Part shown: positions 42,882-52,500 of the stretch, in pieces
Position numbering within the stretch: position 1 is the stretch's first letter
Layout of the letters: every line of letters starts with the position of its first letter
Assembly (NCBI GenBank): GCA_910575795.1
Contig: CAJTGE010000003.1
Span: forward strand, 125,043 to 189,042
Length of the DNA stretch: 64,000 nucleotides
From: Clostridiaceae bacterium
GTDB lineage: Bacteria > Bacillota > Clostridia > Lachnospirales > Lachnospiraceae
Reading direction: 5' to 3'
The notes under the pieces: generated by a model
What the model was told of the DNA's origin: nothing
What the model saw: the letters and a program-made list of their open reading frames with translations, nothing else
The model's database searches: none
Translations under genes and position numbers: made by a program

Positions 42882-43156
42882 ACTTGTTTCTCCTTTTCAT
42901 TTAATTTGTAAACCATTTCTCTCAGATAAGAACTGATCGCAATCGGATACAAATCAGATTTCATGTCTAAAAACTCGTCCATCATGAAGATGGTACTGAT
43001 TCTTTTCCGCCCTTTCCCGAAGATTACTGTCATACAGTCCCTATACGAGTGTTCTTGCGGTTTTAAATTGAAATTCACCTCGTCTAAGTGTTCATCCAAA
43101 GCAACTTTACATGCCGAATCCATTATCAGTTTCTTTACAGAATCGCTATCATTCAT
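42878..43156 (-). CDS. Hypothetical 92-residue protein
   Basis: MNDSDSVKKLIMDSACKVAL, then FGKGRKRISTIFMMDEFLDM. Soluble helix-beta mix, overlapping both neighbours by 4 bases. Family not recognised. Confidence 0.65.
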   Translation of the reverse strand: MNDSDSVKKLIMDSACKVALDEHLDEVNFNLKPQEHSYRDCMTVIFGKGRKRISTIFMMDEFLDMKSDLYPIAISSYLREMVYKLNEKEKQV

Positions 43157-44184
43157 GATTGTTCTCCTTTTCGTTTATCGTGAATTTCCGAATGCAACCG
43201 CTTAAAATGCATTGCCCGGCGGTTCTTAAACTCTTCCAGATCAATTTCTTCCCATCCATTCGGAACATCCTTGAAATATCTGTTAATTTCAACCGTCTTT
43301 CCGTCCGGTTCAATTACATTCAGGATGCCAACAGTGTCGAAGTCGCCGTTTTTGCGATCTGTCAAATACTCCTCGCACATAGCCTTGTAGGGTGTATCAC
43401 TGGGAATATAAGGCATAGTGATCGGGTAGAGTTCTTCAAGAACCTGGTCTACCAATCCGGAATGCCATATCGTGTTGGTTAATGTTTCAACCATAATAAA
43501 ACGATCAATATCACGATACTTAACCGTCCCATCAGCGTAAACATATTTGAACAAGCTGCTCATACGTTTACACTGATAATTCACTTCTTCTCCCTGATGT
43601 CCACTTGTATCGGCAATGTGACTCCATGTTTCTTCCGTATCCTCGATAGGACAAAGCGGCTTACCGTCAATTAAACGGTTAAGAATTCCTTTTGTAAAAC
43701 CAATACTGAACCCGCTGTGGTTATCTTCTTCGAGACTTTTAAAAGCCTTTAAAGCAGATTCATAGCAGGCACACCCATAATCCCATTCTTCTTTAGGCTT
43801 GTCGCCTCTTTCGTGTTCACAGGCAAATTTTACTTCCTGCTCTGCCCATGACAGAAGACTTGATTTAGATTCATCGGGAAGTTTCCCGTTCCGATCGTCT
43901 ATGTACTCGTTGGCAAATATCTTTCTGGTATCGCCTCCGAACGCGGCAACAACCTCCGGCAAATTCTCATTCACCGCGTCAAATATCAATCCCTGGTTGC
44001 GGCACCATTTAACAGCCGAGTCAAGAAGCTCATCAACCCTACAAGTCCACAGGATGAGTTTTGCTCCCTTTTTCTGCTTCTCCTTCAAATATGAAATTGT
44101 GCTGCGTCTCGGCTCACCGATTGCTGGGTACTTGTTTTCGCAAATTGTACCATCAAAATCTACTGCAATAATATACGAACTCAT
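43153..44184 (-). CDS. HAD-type phosphatase fused to a phage-specific domain
   Basis: 343 residues. The start IIAVDFDGTICENKYP gives the HAD motif I (DxDGT), with LILWTCRVDELLDSAV (motif II region) and FANEYIDDRNG (motif IV acidic pair). After residue 125 comes a domain found alone in gut phages: CYESALKAFKSLEEDNHSGF and GFTKGILNRLIDGKPLCPIE. A role in nucleotide or polynucleotide phosphatase reactions is likely for the first domain. The second is unknown. Overlap of 4 bases with the next gene. Confidence 0.75.
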   Translation of the reverse strand: MSSYIIAVDFDGTICENKYPAIGEPRRSTISYLKEKQKKGAKLILWTCRVDELLDSAVKWCRNQGLIFDAVNENLPEVVAAFGGDTRKIFANEYIDDRNGKLPDESKSSLLSWAEQEVKFACEHERGDKPKEEWDYGCACYESALKAFKSLEEDNHSGFSIGFTKGILNRLIDGKPLCPIEDTEETWSHIADTSGHQGEEVNYQCKRMSSLFKYVYADGTVKYRDIDRFIMVETLTNTIWHSGLVDQVLEELYPITMPYIPSDTPYKAMCEEYLTDRKNGDFDTVGILNVIEPDGKTVEINRYFKDVPNGWEEIDLEEFKNRRAMHFKRLHSEIHDKRKGEQS

Positions 44185-44215
44185 AATTTTCTCCTTTCTA
44201 CCCTTACTGAAAATA

Positions 44216-44473
44216 TCAAACCAGCGGTAACGAATGATCTTTTGCTATTTCTGCAATTTTCTTCGCCAGTTCTACAGATGCTTCATTTCTTGCATCCGTA
44301 TCATTTTCTGCCATCTTACAAATTGTGGCGATAAAGAGGCGCATCGCTGACTGCTGCAAAGTCCTGTGTGCACCGCAAATAGTCTTCGCAAAGATTTCTT
44401 CATTGCACGCCAAGTTATTCACATAATCCAAAATATCATTGGCGAGCTTCTTCCCTTTTTCATCAGGTCTCAT
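44216..44473 (-). CDS. Hypothetical 85-residue helical protein
   Basis: MRPDEKGKKLANDILDYVNN then CGAHRTLQQSAMRLFIATIC: an all-helical acidic/basic mixed protein. The start is set by AAAGGAG, 7 bases ahead. It overlaps the 3' end of the gene at 44463 by 11 bases. Unknown function. Confidence 0.65.
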   Translation of the reverse strand: MRPDEKGKKLANDILDYVNNLACNEEIFAKTICGAHRTLQQSAMRLFIATICKMAENDTDARNEASVELAKKIAEIAKDHSLPLV

Positions 44474-44840
44474 AACATTCTCCTTTCCATTCTTCAACAT
44501 CGTATCCGTGTTTATTAAGCCACTCGGCAACCAAATGGCGATGACAAAACTTCTCAGGTTTCTCATAACAAACCAGAACGATATCCAGACCACCAGAGAT
44601 ATAGTTCAGTACATCTACAATTCTTGACGCATCCAACGAAACCAACTGTTTAGCAAACTTAAAACGGTAATCAGCTTCGTTATGGTTTCTATGCCATTCC
44701 GACAATAAATCGTTTAAAGGAGCAAGTAGCTTGTATTCCATCCCGCCATATCCTTTCGGTGGTTTCCGAGATATAGAAATCGGGACAATGTTCGCTGGAA
44801 TGTTTTTCAAGTTAGCAAAATAACTTGTATAGATTTTCAT
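44463..44840 (-). CDS. DUF488-like protein
   Basis: 125 residues. VLVCYEKPEKFCHRHLVAEW near the end is the CYE...CHR signature of DUF488 proteins, with the start KIYTSYFANLKNIP. The family has a conserved Cys-His-Arg set, suggesting a chemical role on small molecules; none is proven. Confidence 0.75.
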   Translation of the reverse strand: MKIYTSYFANLKNIPANIVPISISRKPPKGYGGMEYKLLAPLNDLLSEWHRNHNEADYRFKFAKQLVSLDASRIVDVLNYISGGLDIVLVCYEKPEKFCHRHLVAEWLNKHGYDVEEWKGECYET

Positions 44841-45005
44841 TTATCTCCTCCTGAATTTGTCAACGCTTTTAACGGCGCCGGTCTTCTTGTTAATAACTCG
44901 GTAGCAGAAATCCGTTTCTTCAACTAACATCCAGTCATTCCAATTAAGACAATGCGCTGTCAAGCATTCTTTCTGCTTCCGTGTCAATCTTTTCGGTTGT
45001 TTCAC
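44841..45005 (-). CDS. DUF6906-like small protein
   Basis: 54 residues. Reads from a GTG preceded by GGAGGAG: KQPKRLTRKQKECLTAHCLN then NWNDWMLVEETDFCYRVINK, then GAVKSVDKFRRR. The TRKQK...L...WMLVKE-type pattern matches the small DUF6906 phage family. It overlaps the gene at 44944 by 62 bases in another frame. Confidence 0.7.
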   Translation of the reverse strand: MKQPKRLTRKQKECLTAHCLNWNDWMLVEETDFCYRVINKKTGAVKSVDKFRRR

Positions 45006-45204
45006 AATTCTCCTCCTTTCCGCAAGCTTTATACAAAGCAAACAATATAGATAAACGCTCCTGGTAGGACATCCTTGCACTTCCACGAGCTATCGGATGT
45101 ATCAGTTTTGCGTCTGGATGTTCTTCCAAAAATCCGGCACATTTCTTCTCCCAGTCAAATAGTGGGCGCCCAACAATCGCTTCACAAAATTTAGCAAACG
45201 TCAT
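44944..45204 (-). CDS. Hypothetical 86-residue protein
   Basis: MTFAKFCEAIVGRPLFDWEK, then AKLIHPIARGSARMSYQERL. Looks like a small cytosolic helical protein. Its 3' end overlaps the GTG-started gene at 45005 and its start overlaps the stop at 45201 by 4 bases. Function unknown. Confidence 0.6.
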   Translation of the reverse strand: MTFAKFCEAIVGRPLFDWEKKCAGFLEEHPDAKLIHPIARGSARMSYQERLSILFALYKACGKEENCETTEKIDTEAERMLDSALS

Positions 45205-45377
45205 ACACTCACCCTCTTCTCCGTTAATCTCTTATACAGTTCTTTCGCTTCATCTCCCTGAAAAGCGTTAATAATGTCAATTTCTTTTTCCTTCCCGCGT
45301 CGTCCGACAATCAGCACAGGAATATTCCCATGCGTATAGTCAAAACTCGCAAGAAAAGTATCCGATTTGTTTTCCAC
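45201..45377 (-). CDS. Hypothetical 58-residue protein
   Basis: I place the start at GTG (VENKSDTFLASFDYTHGNIP) because AAAGGAG is 6 bases ahead. The longer ATG frame has its ATG inside that site. Contains VLIVGRRGKEKEIDIINAFQ, a small alpha/beta protein. Function unknown. Confidence 0.6.
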   Translation of the reverse strand: MENKSDTFLASFDYTHGNIPVLIVGRRGKEKEIDIINAFQGDEAKELYKRLTEKRVSV

Positions 45378-45395
45378 CTGCTTCTCCTTTCCATG

Positions 45396-45424
45396 CAAGA
45401 AGAAAGAGCCCTTGTTAGGACTCC
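45396..45424 (-). terminator. UAACAA-loop terminator with stop codon in the loop
   Basis: Coding strand GAGTCC - TAACAA - GGGCTC then TTTCTTCTTG. The TAA is the stop codon of the gene at 45415-45630. Confidence 0.8.
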
Positions 45425-45630
45425 TCTTCGTTTTCTTTTTTAGATTTCTGATATTTATAGATTTCCTTTAATCCTGTAATAACAAAACCGCACCCAACCC
45501 CAATAGCAAGCCATACTGCCCCAGTAATCAATCCACGTCTGTACATATCGGCGCCATAAGCAACCAAAGCTTCTGTATGCTCCGGAATAAGCTGCTCAAT
45601 TTCTTTCTTTTGAATTTCAGTAATAATCAT
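45415..45630 (-). CDS. 71-residue membrane protein
   Basis: MIITEIQKKEIEQLIPEHTE, then one membrane helix (TGAVWLAIGVGCGFVITGL) and a charged end (KEIYKYQKSKKENEEES). It carries its own 25-bp element (45649) and ends in a UAACAA-loop terminator, a self-contained unit like that at 37049. Confidence 0.65.
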   Translation of the reverse strand: MIITEIQKKEIEQLIPEHTEALVAYGADMYRRGLITGAVWLAIGVGCGFVITGLKEIYKYQKSKKENEEES

Positions 45631-45648
45631 AAAATATCACTCTCCTTT

Positions 45649-45673
45649 CATTAAAGGGGTTGTAAATGCTGCG
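45649..45673 (-). promoter_or_regulatory. 25-bp element, copy 3
   Basis: CGCAGCATTTACA then ACCCCTTTAATG on the coding strand, directly after the helicase stop codon and 18 bases before the start of the gene at 45415-45630. AAAGGAG follows at once, so any transcript would have a very short leader. Confidence 0.7.
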
Positions 45674-45675
45674 TG

Positions 45676-46947
45676 TTACCACTTCACATAGCTGCTTTCG
45701 TTGAAGTCTTTCTTATCCCGTAAAGCTCTGCCGATAGCAAGGTCAATCCCAGACTTCGATTTCAGATGATAATAATACAAATCCTTGTATGGCGTATTTA
45801 GTCTGTCAATTCGCCCGGCAGATTGCTTCATAATCTTGTAAGAGTAGTTCTGTGAGTAAAATATAATTGTATCTGTCTTGACGCAGTTCCACCCTTCAGC
45901 TCCGGCATTGTACTGGACCAGATATACCCATGCTTCTCCATCAGGAACTGGCTGATGACAATGACCATTCCATTCAGCCACTTTCATACAATTTCCTGAA
46001 CATGGTTCATTAGTGCATTTCTCATAATCTCTATCACATGGACAAAAGAGAGTTTTGAGCAATTCTAACTCATAATCGAAGTTGTAAAATATAATTGCCC
46101 GTGGATGCTTTTCGAGAATCTCCAACAGAGCTACCTGTCGTGATTCTGCTGTGTTGACTATCTTTCGCCAAATATAACAAAGACCGCCAGCATTCTGAAT
46201 TGGTTCATTCTTATATGGGTTCCATCTGGTTCGTCCAACATCTTTATACATCTCAATGTCATATGAAACGACAACATCTTCATGATGAGAAACCGTGGTT
46301 CGTCTGAAATCCATGTTTACCAAAATATCATTTCTATGCCGTATCAACTTCCCGGTGTTTAAATACCGATCCACTTTCGGGAACTTACTGAAGCGGCTAT
46401 AAACAATATGCTCTCTGGTGAACTCAGTCCGATTCTTATAAAATCCATTGGCAATGAAAACGGGAATATAATCCTGCCAGGTGTCTCCAGGAGTAGCCGA
46501 GAGCAAAATCCATTGATTGTTTCTCGCTATCTTTAGGAATGATTTTACCCATGCCCCAGAGCCAACGACCCTCTGTTCATCAAATATAAAAAAGGCTTCT
46601 GTGATGTCTTCGTATTTTTTGATGTTGTTCCACGAATCGACGATTACCGTATTACTATACAAATTTACTTCTCTGTTAATAGAAAGAAGGAAGGGTGATA
46701 GTTCACCCTCCCATTCGCAAGTATCCCGTTTTCTGGCAGTTGTGATAATGTACAAATCCATAGGCGGATCTCCCATCGGCATATAGTTATCGCCGGCAAC
46801 ACCGCCAAGAAGTTCCCCACCATTCAGAAAGAAGTAATACGCAAGAGCCGTTCTTGATTTACCAGAACCGACATCACCGCAAAGAATGCAGCCGTTTTTC
46901 ATCTGATTAACAGCTTTCATTTGGTAATCATATAATTCAAGTCCCAT
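45676..46947 (-). CDS. SF2-type DNA helicase (SNF2-like)
   Basis: 423 residues. ILCGDVGSGKSRTAL (Walker A) near residue 20, FIFDEQRVVGSGAW (a DEQR box in place of DEAH), WILLSATPGDTW (motif III), and QYNAGAEGWNCVKTD with QSAGRIDRLNTPY (motifs V and VI). A cysteine cluster CPCDRDYEKCTNEPCSGNC near residue 300 is a probable zinc-binding insert. Likely helps replication fork or DNA remodelling. It lies at the left end of the replication block. Confidence 0.85.
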   Translation of the reverse strand: MGLELYDYQMKAVNQMKNGCILCGDVGSGKSRTALAYYFFLNGGELLGGVAGDNYMPMGDPPMDLYIITTARKRDTCEWEGELSPFLLSINREVNLYSNTVIVDSWNNIKKYEDITEAFFIFDEQRVVGSGAWVKSFLKIARNNQWILLSATPGDTWQDYIPVFIANGFYKNRTEFTREHIVYSRFSKFPKVDRYLNTGKLIRHRNDILVNMDFRRTTVSHHEDVVVSYDIEMYKDVGRTRWNPYKNEPIQNAGGLCYIWRKIVNTAESRQVALLEILEKHPRAIIFYNFDYELELLKTLFCPCDRDYEKCTNEPCSGNCMKVAEWNGHCHQPVPDGEAWVYLVQYNAGAEGWNCVKTDTIIFYSQNYSYKIMKQSAGRIDRLNTPYKDLYYYHLKSKSGIDLAIGRALRDKKDFNESSYVKW

Positions 46948-46973
46948 GGCTCCTGTCGCCCTCCTTCAAAATA

Positions 46974-47555
46974 TCAATATTCATCAGGAAACAGGATAGT
47001 AGTAACGCTTCTATCCCATTCCGTAATAATCCAAATCTTGGTATTGGAGTTCTTGTGTTCATAAACCGCAAGAATCCGTTCGCCGTCTCTCAAAGACTCA
47101 TCTGCTGTTTGCTTGTCCTCATTACAGGTGTCGCCCCAGTCACACTGGCTATATCTGCCGAGCGAAACCTGAACGAAATTTTTAAATGAGGAATCCTCTT
47201 TCATTTTCGTATCAACACCGATAGTTGTTACAACTCGACCGAGTTCAAATTTGGGTGTCTGTTTGATTACAATAACATCTTCCTTCAAAATAGCATTTAT
47301 AGCTTCTTTTGCTGCTCCGATACCGTTATCACGATCATACAGCCACTCGTCAAATTCGTTGTCTGATGAAAGATCCACCTTCATAACTCGCCCTTTCAAG
47401 TAGTCAAAGTAAGACTGTTCTTTTAAAAGTTCAGCGGCTTCTTTCTCTGACATATCTTTAGGGTCATACTGAAGAATCCCCAACCCTAACGGTTTTGAAG
47501 CATTATATAATGCAGCAAGCACCTTTGCTTTATTCAATCCTTTAATGTTTATCAT
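46974..47555 (-). CDS. Fusion of two small phage domains (restriction-associated type)
   Basis: 193 residues. The first 100 (INIKGLNKAKVLAALYNASK, SYFDYLKGRVMKVDL and YDRDNGIGAAKEAINAIL) form a domain common beside phage methylase genes. The second half (FELGRVVTTIGVDTKMKED and GDTCNEDKQTADESLRDGER with WIITEWDRSVTTILF) is a domain seen separately in mobile elements. Two domains that usually stand alone are joined here. Function unknown. It overlaps the methylase stop by 14 bases. Confidence 0.7.
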   Translation of the reverse strand: MINIKGLNKAKVLAALYNASKPLGLGILQYDPKDMSEKEAAELLKEQSYFDYLKGRVMKVDLSSDNEFDEWLYDRDNGIGAAKEAINAILKEDVIVIKQTPKFELGRVVTTIGVDTKMKEDSSFKNFVQVSLGRYSQCDWGDTCNEDKQTADESLRDGERILAVYEHKNSNTKIWIITEWDRSVTTILFPDEY

Positions 47556-48519
47556 CTTTATTTTCTCCTTTCAAAATATCATCCATTCTACGAATCAACA
47601 GTCTGGTCTGCCAAACATCTGAAAAGTACATCATAGTAAACCAGTAGTTTTCAGTTGAATCACCCTCTCTAATCGGATCGCAAAACACGTCTCCGACCTT
47701 GATGTATGCGGCTACACCAAGAAGCGAGAGATGAATATAACACATCAGTGCAACAACCTCATCAATATCCTGTGCTACCACAAGAACATGGTTCTGGTAA
47801 TTAAGATTCATTTTTTCTAATTGCCGCCTGACTTCATGAACACCAGCAATCAATGTAGCTCCTGCTCCGCAGCACGGATCGTGAATTGTGACATAGCCTT
47901 TCTCCTCGATTTCTTTTGAAACATCATCAACGGTAATCTTAGCCATAAGGTCACAAATATGGTATGGAGTGAAGAATTGACCATTCTTGCCATCACCCAA
48001 ACCAAGTTCCATAAAAATGCCGCCCAAAAAGTCCTGCTCTGGATTTTCTTCCAAAGCCATGACCGTATGAGCGGCAAGTTCAGGAAACAGTTGCTGTTCT
48101 TCTCTGTTGTACTTATTGATGATTTTCAAATATCTTTTCTCCCGCTCATCATAGTGGCTCTTATCAACCGGATTAGATAAAGAACAAGCAAACATTACGA
48201 CAAAGTCTCTCCACACATCCCATGCTCTGTGACGAGTAGTAAGCCGTCCGAACACTCTTAGAAATTCTTTTCTTGTATCCGAGTTTTTCTGCTGAACTGT
48301 TGAAGGTGTGACGGCTTTTTCGGACTTAGAACCATAAACTTGGTTAATGGCCGTCTTCAAAGCATCTTCTTTTTTCAAAATATAATCTGGCATCTTCGGT
48401 GGTTCGTACTTGGGCGGAAGAGAAGACGGTCTCTGTTTTGGTTTTACCGGACCAACAGCGGGTTTTTCTTTGGCTGTAGATTTCTGCTGTTTCGACTTCT
48501 TTTTCTTCCAAAATGGCAT
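47542..48519 (-). CDS. N6-adenine methylase-like protein, lacking the catalytic NPPY motif
   Basis: 325 residues. It resembles type I methylase subunits: GQFFTPYHICDLMAKI (SAM-binding entry) and IHDPCCGAGATLIAGVHEV (motif I). After the GDVF segment the usual NPP(Y/F) motif IV is absent, and the protein ends about 40 residues later (MYFSDVWQTRLLIRRM). The N-terminal 60 residues are basic and disordered. It may bind DNA or SAM without methylating, or act with a partner, as a restriction decoy. Confidence 0.75.
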   Translation of the reverse strand: MPFWKKKKSKQQKSTAKEKPAVGPVKPKQRPSSLPPKYEPPKMPDYILKKEDALKTAINQVYGSKSEKAVTPSTVQQKNSDTRKEFLRVFGRLTTRHRAWDVWRDFVVMFACSLSNPVDKSHYDEREKRYLKIINKYNREEQQLFPELAAHTVMALEENPEQDFLGGIFMELGLGDGKNGQFFTPYHICDLMAKITVDDVSKEIEEKGYVTIHDPCCGAGATLIAGVHEVRRQLEKMNLNYQNHVLVVAQDIDEVVALMCYIHLSLLGVAAYIKVGDVFCDPIREGDSTENYWFTMMYFSDVWQTRLLIRRMDDILKGENKDDKH

Positions 48520-48544
48520 AATTTCTCCTTTCGTTACATGGCAG

Positions 48545-48949
48545 CTATTCGAGCGGCAATTCCTTCTTCAGTATGTTATTAAAATTTCCTTTATTGCCGA
48601 GCGCCTTTTTCATGAAGCAAAGAGCCAGCCCTTTCTCAGGATCATACTCATCGTTTTTCTGGCACTTCACAACTGTTTTGCTCCCGTCTTTCCAGATAAC
48701 AATAGTAGCAGGCTCATTAAATATGACTTTTTCATACATCATATCGAAAGGAATATTAGATACCCCGCTTTCCATAGAAGAATACTGTTCAATAATTCCG
48801 TCCAGCTTTATTTTTATCCTCTGTTCATAAGAAAGACTACTTGTTTCCATATTTGTAACTATGATTGGTATTACTCTATCGTTCACAATTACTTTTACGT
48901 CGAGTCCTTTCTCTCTCCCTAAATATAAGCAATTAAATAATTCGTTCAT
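48545..48949 (-). CDS. Conserved phage protein (VIFNEPATIVIWKDG family)
   Basis: 134 residues. The C-terminal half (VIFNEPATIVIWKDGSKTVV, then GLALCFMKKALGNKGNFNN) is a widely shared gut phage domain with a strong, basic signature. I know no proven role; its place between the methylase-like and SSB-like genes suggests DNA metabolism. Confidence 0.75.
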   Translation of the reverse strand: MNELFNCLYLGREKGLDVKVIVNDRVIPIIVTNMETSSLSYEQRIKIKLDGIIEQYSSMESGVSNIPFDMMYEKVIFNEPATIVIWKDGSKTVVKCQKNDEYDPEKGLALCFMKKALGNKGNFNNILKKELPLE

Positions 48950-48969
48950 TTTCAGGTCCTCCTTTCAAA

Positions 48970-49013
48970 TATAAAAAGAGGGCGGCTACCATTTTTAAGC
49001 AACAACCCTCTCA
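48970..49013 (-). terminator. Terminator after the SSB-like gene
   Basis: Coding strand AGAGGG - 26-base loop - CCCTCT then TTTTTATATTTG. Stops or weakens transcription after the SSB-like gene, between it and the gene at 48545. Confidence 0.55.
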
Positions 49014-49020
49014 CTCAGCA

Positions 49021-49506
49021 TCAGTTAAACGGAACCTCGTCCGGCCCTTCCATGGAATCATACTTGTCGGCAAACTCATCTTCTTCGATGGTCACATACA
49101 TCGTCTTCAAATATGCCTTAACGCCGGTCTTGTCATTAACTTCCCAGTTATACGGTCTGATGGTCAAATCGACATTGCGGATCTCCGCATAATCCAAGGA
49201 AGCAATCGACTCGTCATCCAGCAGAGTCTTGGTCTTTCTGGTAACCATATATACCTTGGGCGGGATGTTCTCGTAGCTCACCTGCACCTGAAGATAATAC
49301 TTCGGCTCGTCCCCCTCCTCACGGGGCTCAAGTCTGCGGATATTCCAGCCCTCATCATCAAGTTTATTCGCCAACTCCACATCATCAATGATTACGCAGA
49401 AGTTCCGGCTGCCTTTGCGGTTATACTTGGATTCTTTTCCAGAGAAGTTCCTGAATATAATTCTCGCATTCTCCATGATAATATTGTCGTTTACTCTGTT
49501 AGCCAT
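49021..49506 (-). CDS. SSB-like protein
   Basis: 161 residues. [20 protein letters not shown] and [20 protein letters not shown] suggest an OB-fold single-strand-binding protein of the phage type. The acidic tail ends GPDEVPFN, resembling the acidic-PF tip of bacterial SSB that recruits partners. It directly follows the replicase gene, whose C-terminus ends in a similar tip. Confidence 0.65.
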   Translation of the reverse strand: MANRVNDNIIMENARIIFRNFSGKESKYNRKGSRNFCVIIDDVELANKLDDEGWNIRRLEPREEGDEPKYYLQVQVSYENIPPKVYMVTRKTKTLLDDESIASLDYAEIRNVDLTIRPYNWEVNDKTGVKAYLKTMYVTIEEDEFADKYDSMEGPDEVPFN

Positions 49507-49536
49507 TTTTTCGTTCTCCTTTTCTTTTTTTTTTAT

Positions 49537-52500
49537 TTAGTTAAAGGGCAGACCTTCCTCATCATCGGGTGGATTCATAAATTCCCGCTTTGCGACAATT
49601 TCGGAAATATCATACCCAAGGTCACAATCCATGTGGAACTGGTCGTCATGGAACTTCGGACAGTCAAAACACGTAGCGTACTTCATATCGCCGCACGGCG
49701 GCAGCCAAGGTTCAGGAATATCAACATCCGCATCGTTTGCTCCAAGCTCCTTGACATACGGATCATCTGATACAAACCACTCGAAATCTCCATACTCCGA
49801 GATAGTCTTTACCGCTTCATCCACAAGCTTGTCATAATAAGACCGGTCAATGTCTTCTTCCTTATTCAGCTCACGAACCATTTCTGCTTCAAGCCAACGG
49901 AACCCTGACGAGCCAGTTACCGCATAATACTTGCCGTTCTGTTCTCTGAGAAGCACACCGCCTCCAGTACCAGGTTTAACCGGACAGAAACGACCAACCT
50001 TCCCGATGAAACGATAGTTATGCCCCTTGTCGATTTCCGGCTGAAGCTCCGCACAAATTTTCTCGAAAGTTGTATCTGATAACAGTCCCTTTTTGTAGTC
50101 ACTCTCTGCCTTTGCGAACTGCTTTTCAAATTCTGTTACATCCGGAAGTCCTTCGTTCATATCCAAATATATTGCCGTCTTGACCTCTTTCGTTTCCGCC
50201 ATATCCTCAAAGAGAATATCTTCCTTGCTGAACAAGGTCTTAAAGACGTATGGAACCTGAAACTGCGTTCCCGTCGCCGTCCATTTACCGAGGTCGCCAT
50301 TTTCATCCCTATATCTGGCAATATAAACAGCATCATTTACCAGACACATTCTGTCGTATGTAGCCTCGTGTTCAAATGTATAGCCATACCTCTTACCAAA
50401 ATCCATGACAAACTGGATAATCTCCGGTGTTGCATCGGGGATCTTGATAGAGTCTGTCTTAATGTGAGCAACCGTGTACCCGCGTTTCTGTACCTCATGC
50501 TTCAAGTCTACCATGAACAAAGCGCCACGCTTCGCCACAATATTGTCAATGTTTCTCGGATCGCGGAACGCATTCTCAAAGGATGCCGAGGTCAGACCAT
50601 AAACCGAATTGATAGCTGTCTTCAAAGCATCTGCAAGCTGCTTAGATGTCATTTCGCCATTTATTACTTTCTGAATATAAGGCGTGAGCTTGCCATCCAG
50701 CATCTTGTTCACGATATCCCATGCCTCATGCTTGATGCTGACACGCCCCTCAACAATATCACGGAACGCCGTTGTGAATTTTACACCAAACAGAACCTCG
50801 GCAATCGCACTGTGCGGATGCATAGAAGCAATATCCAACAACGCATCATTTCCGTGCATACCAGGCTCGGAATATACATATCCGCCTTCTCCAACTTCCT
50901 CTTCACGATACACGGACTTCCCGTTTTCAAAGGTATATCCCGGAAAATATGGAAGAAGACTTCCTGCTTCACCATGCGTTTGCTCCATCATCTCAGGGCA
51001 AGCTTCTGCCAGGAAATTATAGGTTTCAGCATCAATGTTATGCACCGGCTCCGCGAGATTCCGATAATGGAATTGGTCTTGTGGCTTCCGCTCATTGCCA
51101 AATATAATCTTGGTTGTGAGCGTGTTTGTTGTGTCATTGACCGTCATGCCTGCCAAATCAGCCAGAATCTGCCTAGCCGTCCAGTCCGCTTTCAAATAAA
51201 CAAAGGTTGCCTCTGTTGCAATAACATCGTTATCACAATACTCGGCAACCTTAGTCCAAAGTTCTTCAGGAACCGGCTCATCCCACGGAAGTCCCAACTC
51301 CTGATGATGTGTCCCCGCCTTTATGATGCGAATTTCCGTATCTGAGAAGCCTTTCTTTTCCAGTTCTTTTTCAGAAATGTTACCCATCTCGATTTCCAGC
51401 TTTTTCAGGCTCTTTTTATTCCCGGTAGAAGCGAAATCGTACACGTCCGTATAAGACACATTATATGCTTCACCAAAGAAACAATCGCGGTTAGCGCCTT
51501 TCTTCGCCCCGACAATTTTCTGAGACAAATTATAGAGCTGCTCGTTCGTATAACCCATCAGCCTCGCATATAAAATATGGTTATCGTAGCGCCGGCAGTT
51601 AAAACCAACCAGCCGGAACCTCATCAATTCCTCGATTTCGGTAGGTGTCGGGTTAATCATCCTTACAACAGGCTTTCCCTCACCCTCAATCTTCCAGTTT
51701 ACGAGAAACAGGTTCGGAAATACCTCCACATCATAAAATATAAGTTTTGCATCATCGTTCTTAACGCCAACAGATGTATCCGCAGACTTGAACTGCATCT
51801 TATTGACAAGCTTGATACAGTAGTCTGCCTGATTGGTGCTGCTGGCTGCAAAAGCTAATACCGCATTTCGCATATCTGTAACGTCATAATTCAGGTCACT
51901 GGCATATGCATCCTCCAGTATTTTGTAGATAAAATCGATACTGGGCTTAGTTCCGGGGTGTATTTCTTTCTCCAGATTACGCTTAATAAGTGTTCTAAGC
52001 CCTTTCTCGCTTTTAATCGCATCAAAATTTACCATCTTGTTTTCTCCTTTCATCGGTAAACCAGAGCTAATCGTTGCGATAGGCAAATCATTACACTTCG
52101 ACAATTTACGTCTAAGAGAACTCTTGCCACTGAACACCTTAACTTCTATATGGTCATCGTATATTCGACTTAACATTGCCGGATCGCCAGTATAAATATA
52201 ATGCAGATGAATACCGGCTCCGCTCTTGCTCAACTCTGCATAAGTCGGCGGCCATTTACTTGCCGCTTCAAAATTCTTTTCAAAGGATTTATTGCCATCC
52301 TTATCGGGAATATCAAAGTCGATAACTATGTGATTCTCCGGAACTTTAACATAATGAAGTTTGAATGTATCAAGTTCCGAAAGATACGTTTTGCAATCGT
52401 CCCATTTCCCAGTAGGAGTTTCCTTGGCTGTGGCATACTGGGCGGGACATTCCTCACATTGTTTATCAAATATGTTTGGACACTCCCTGGCATCGTTAAA

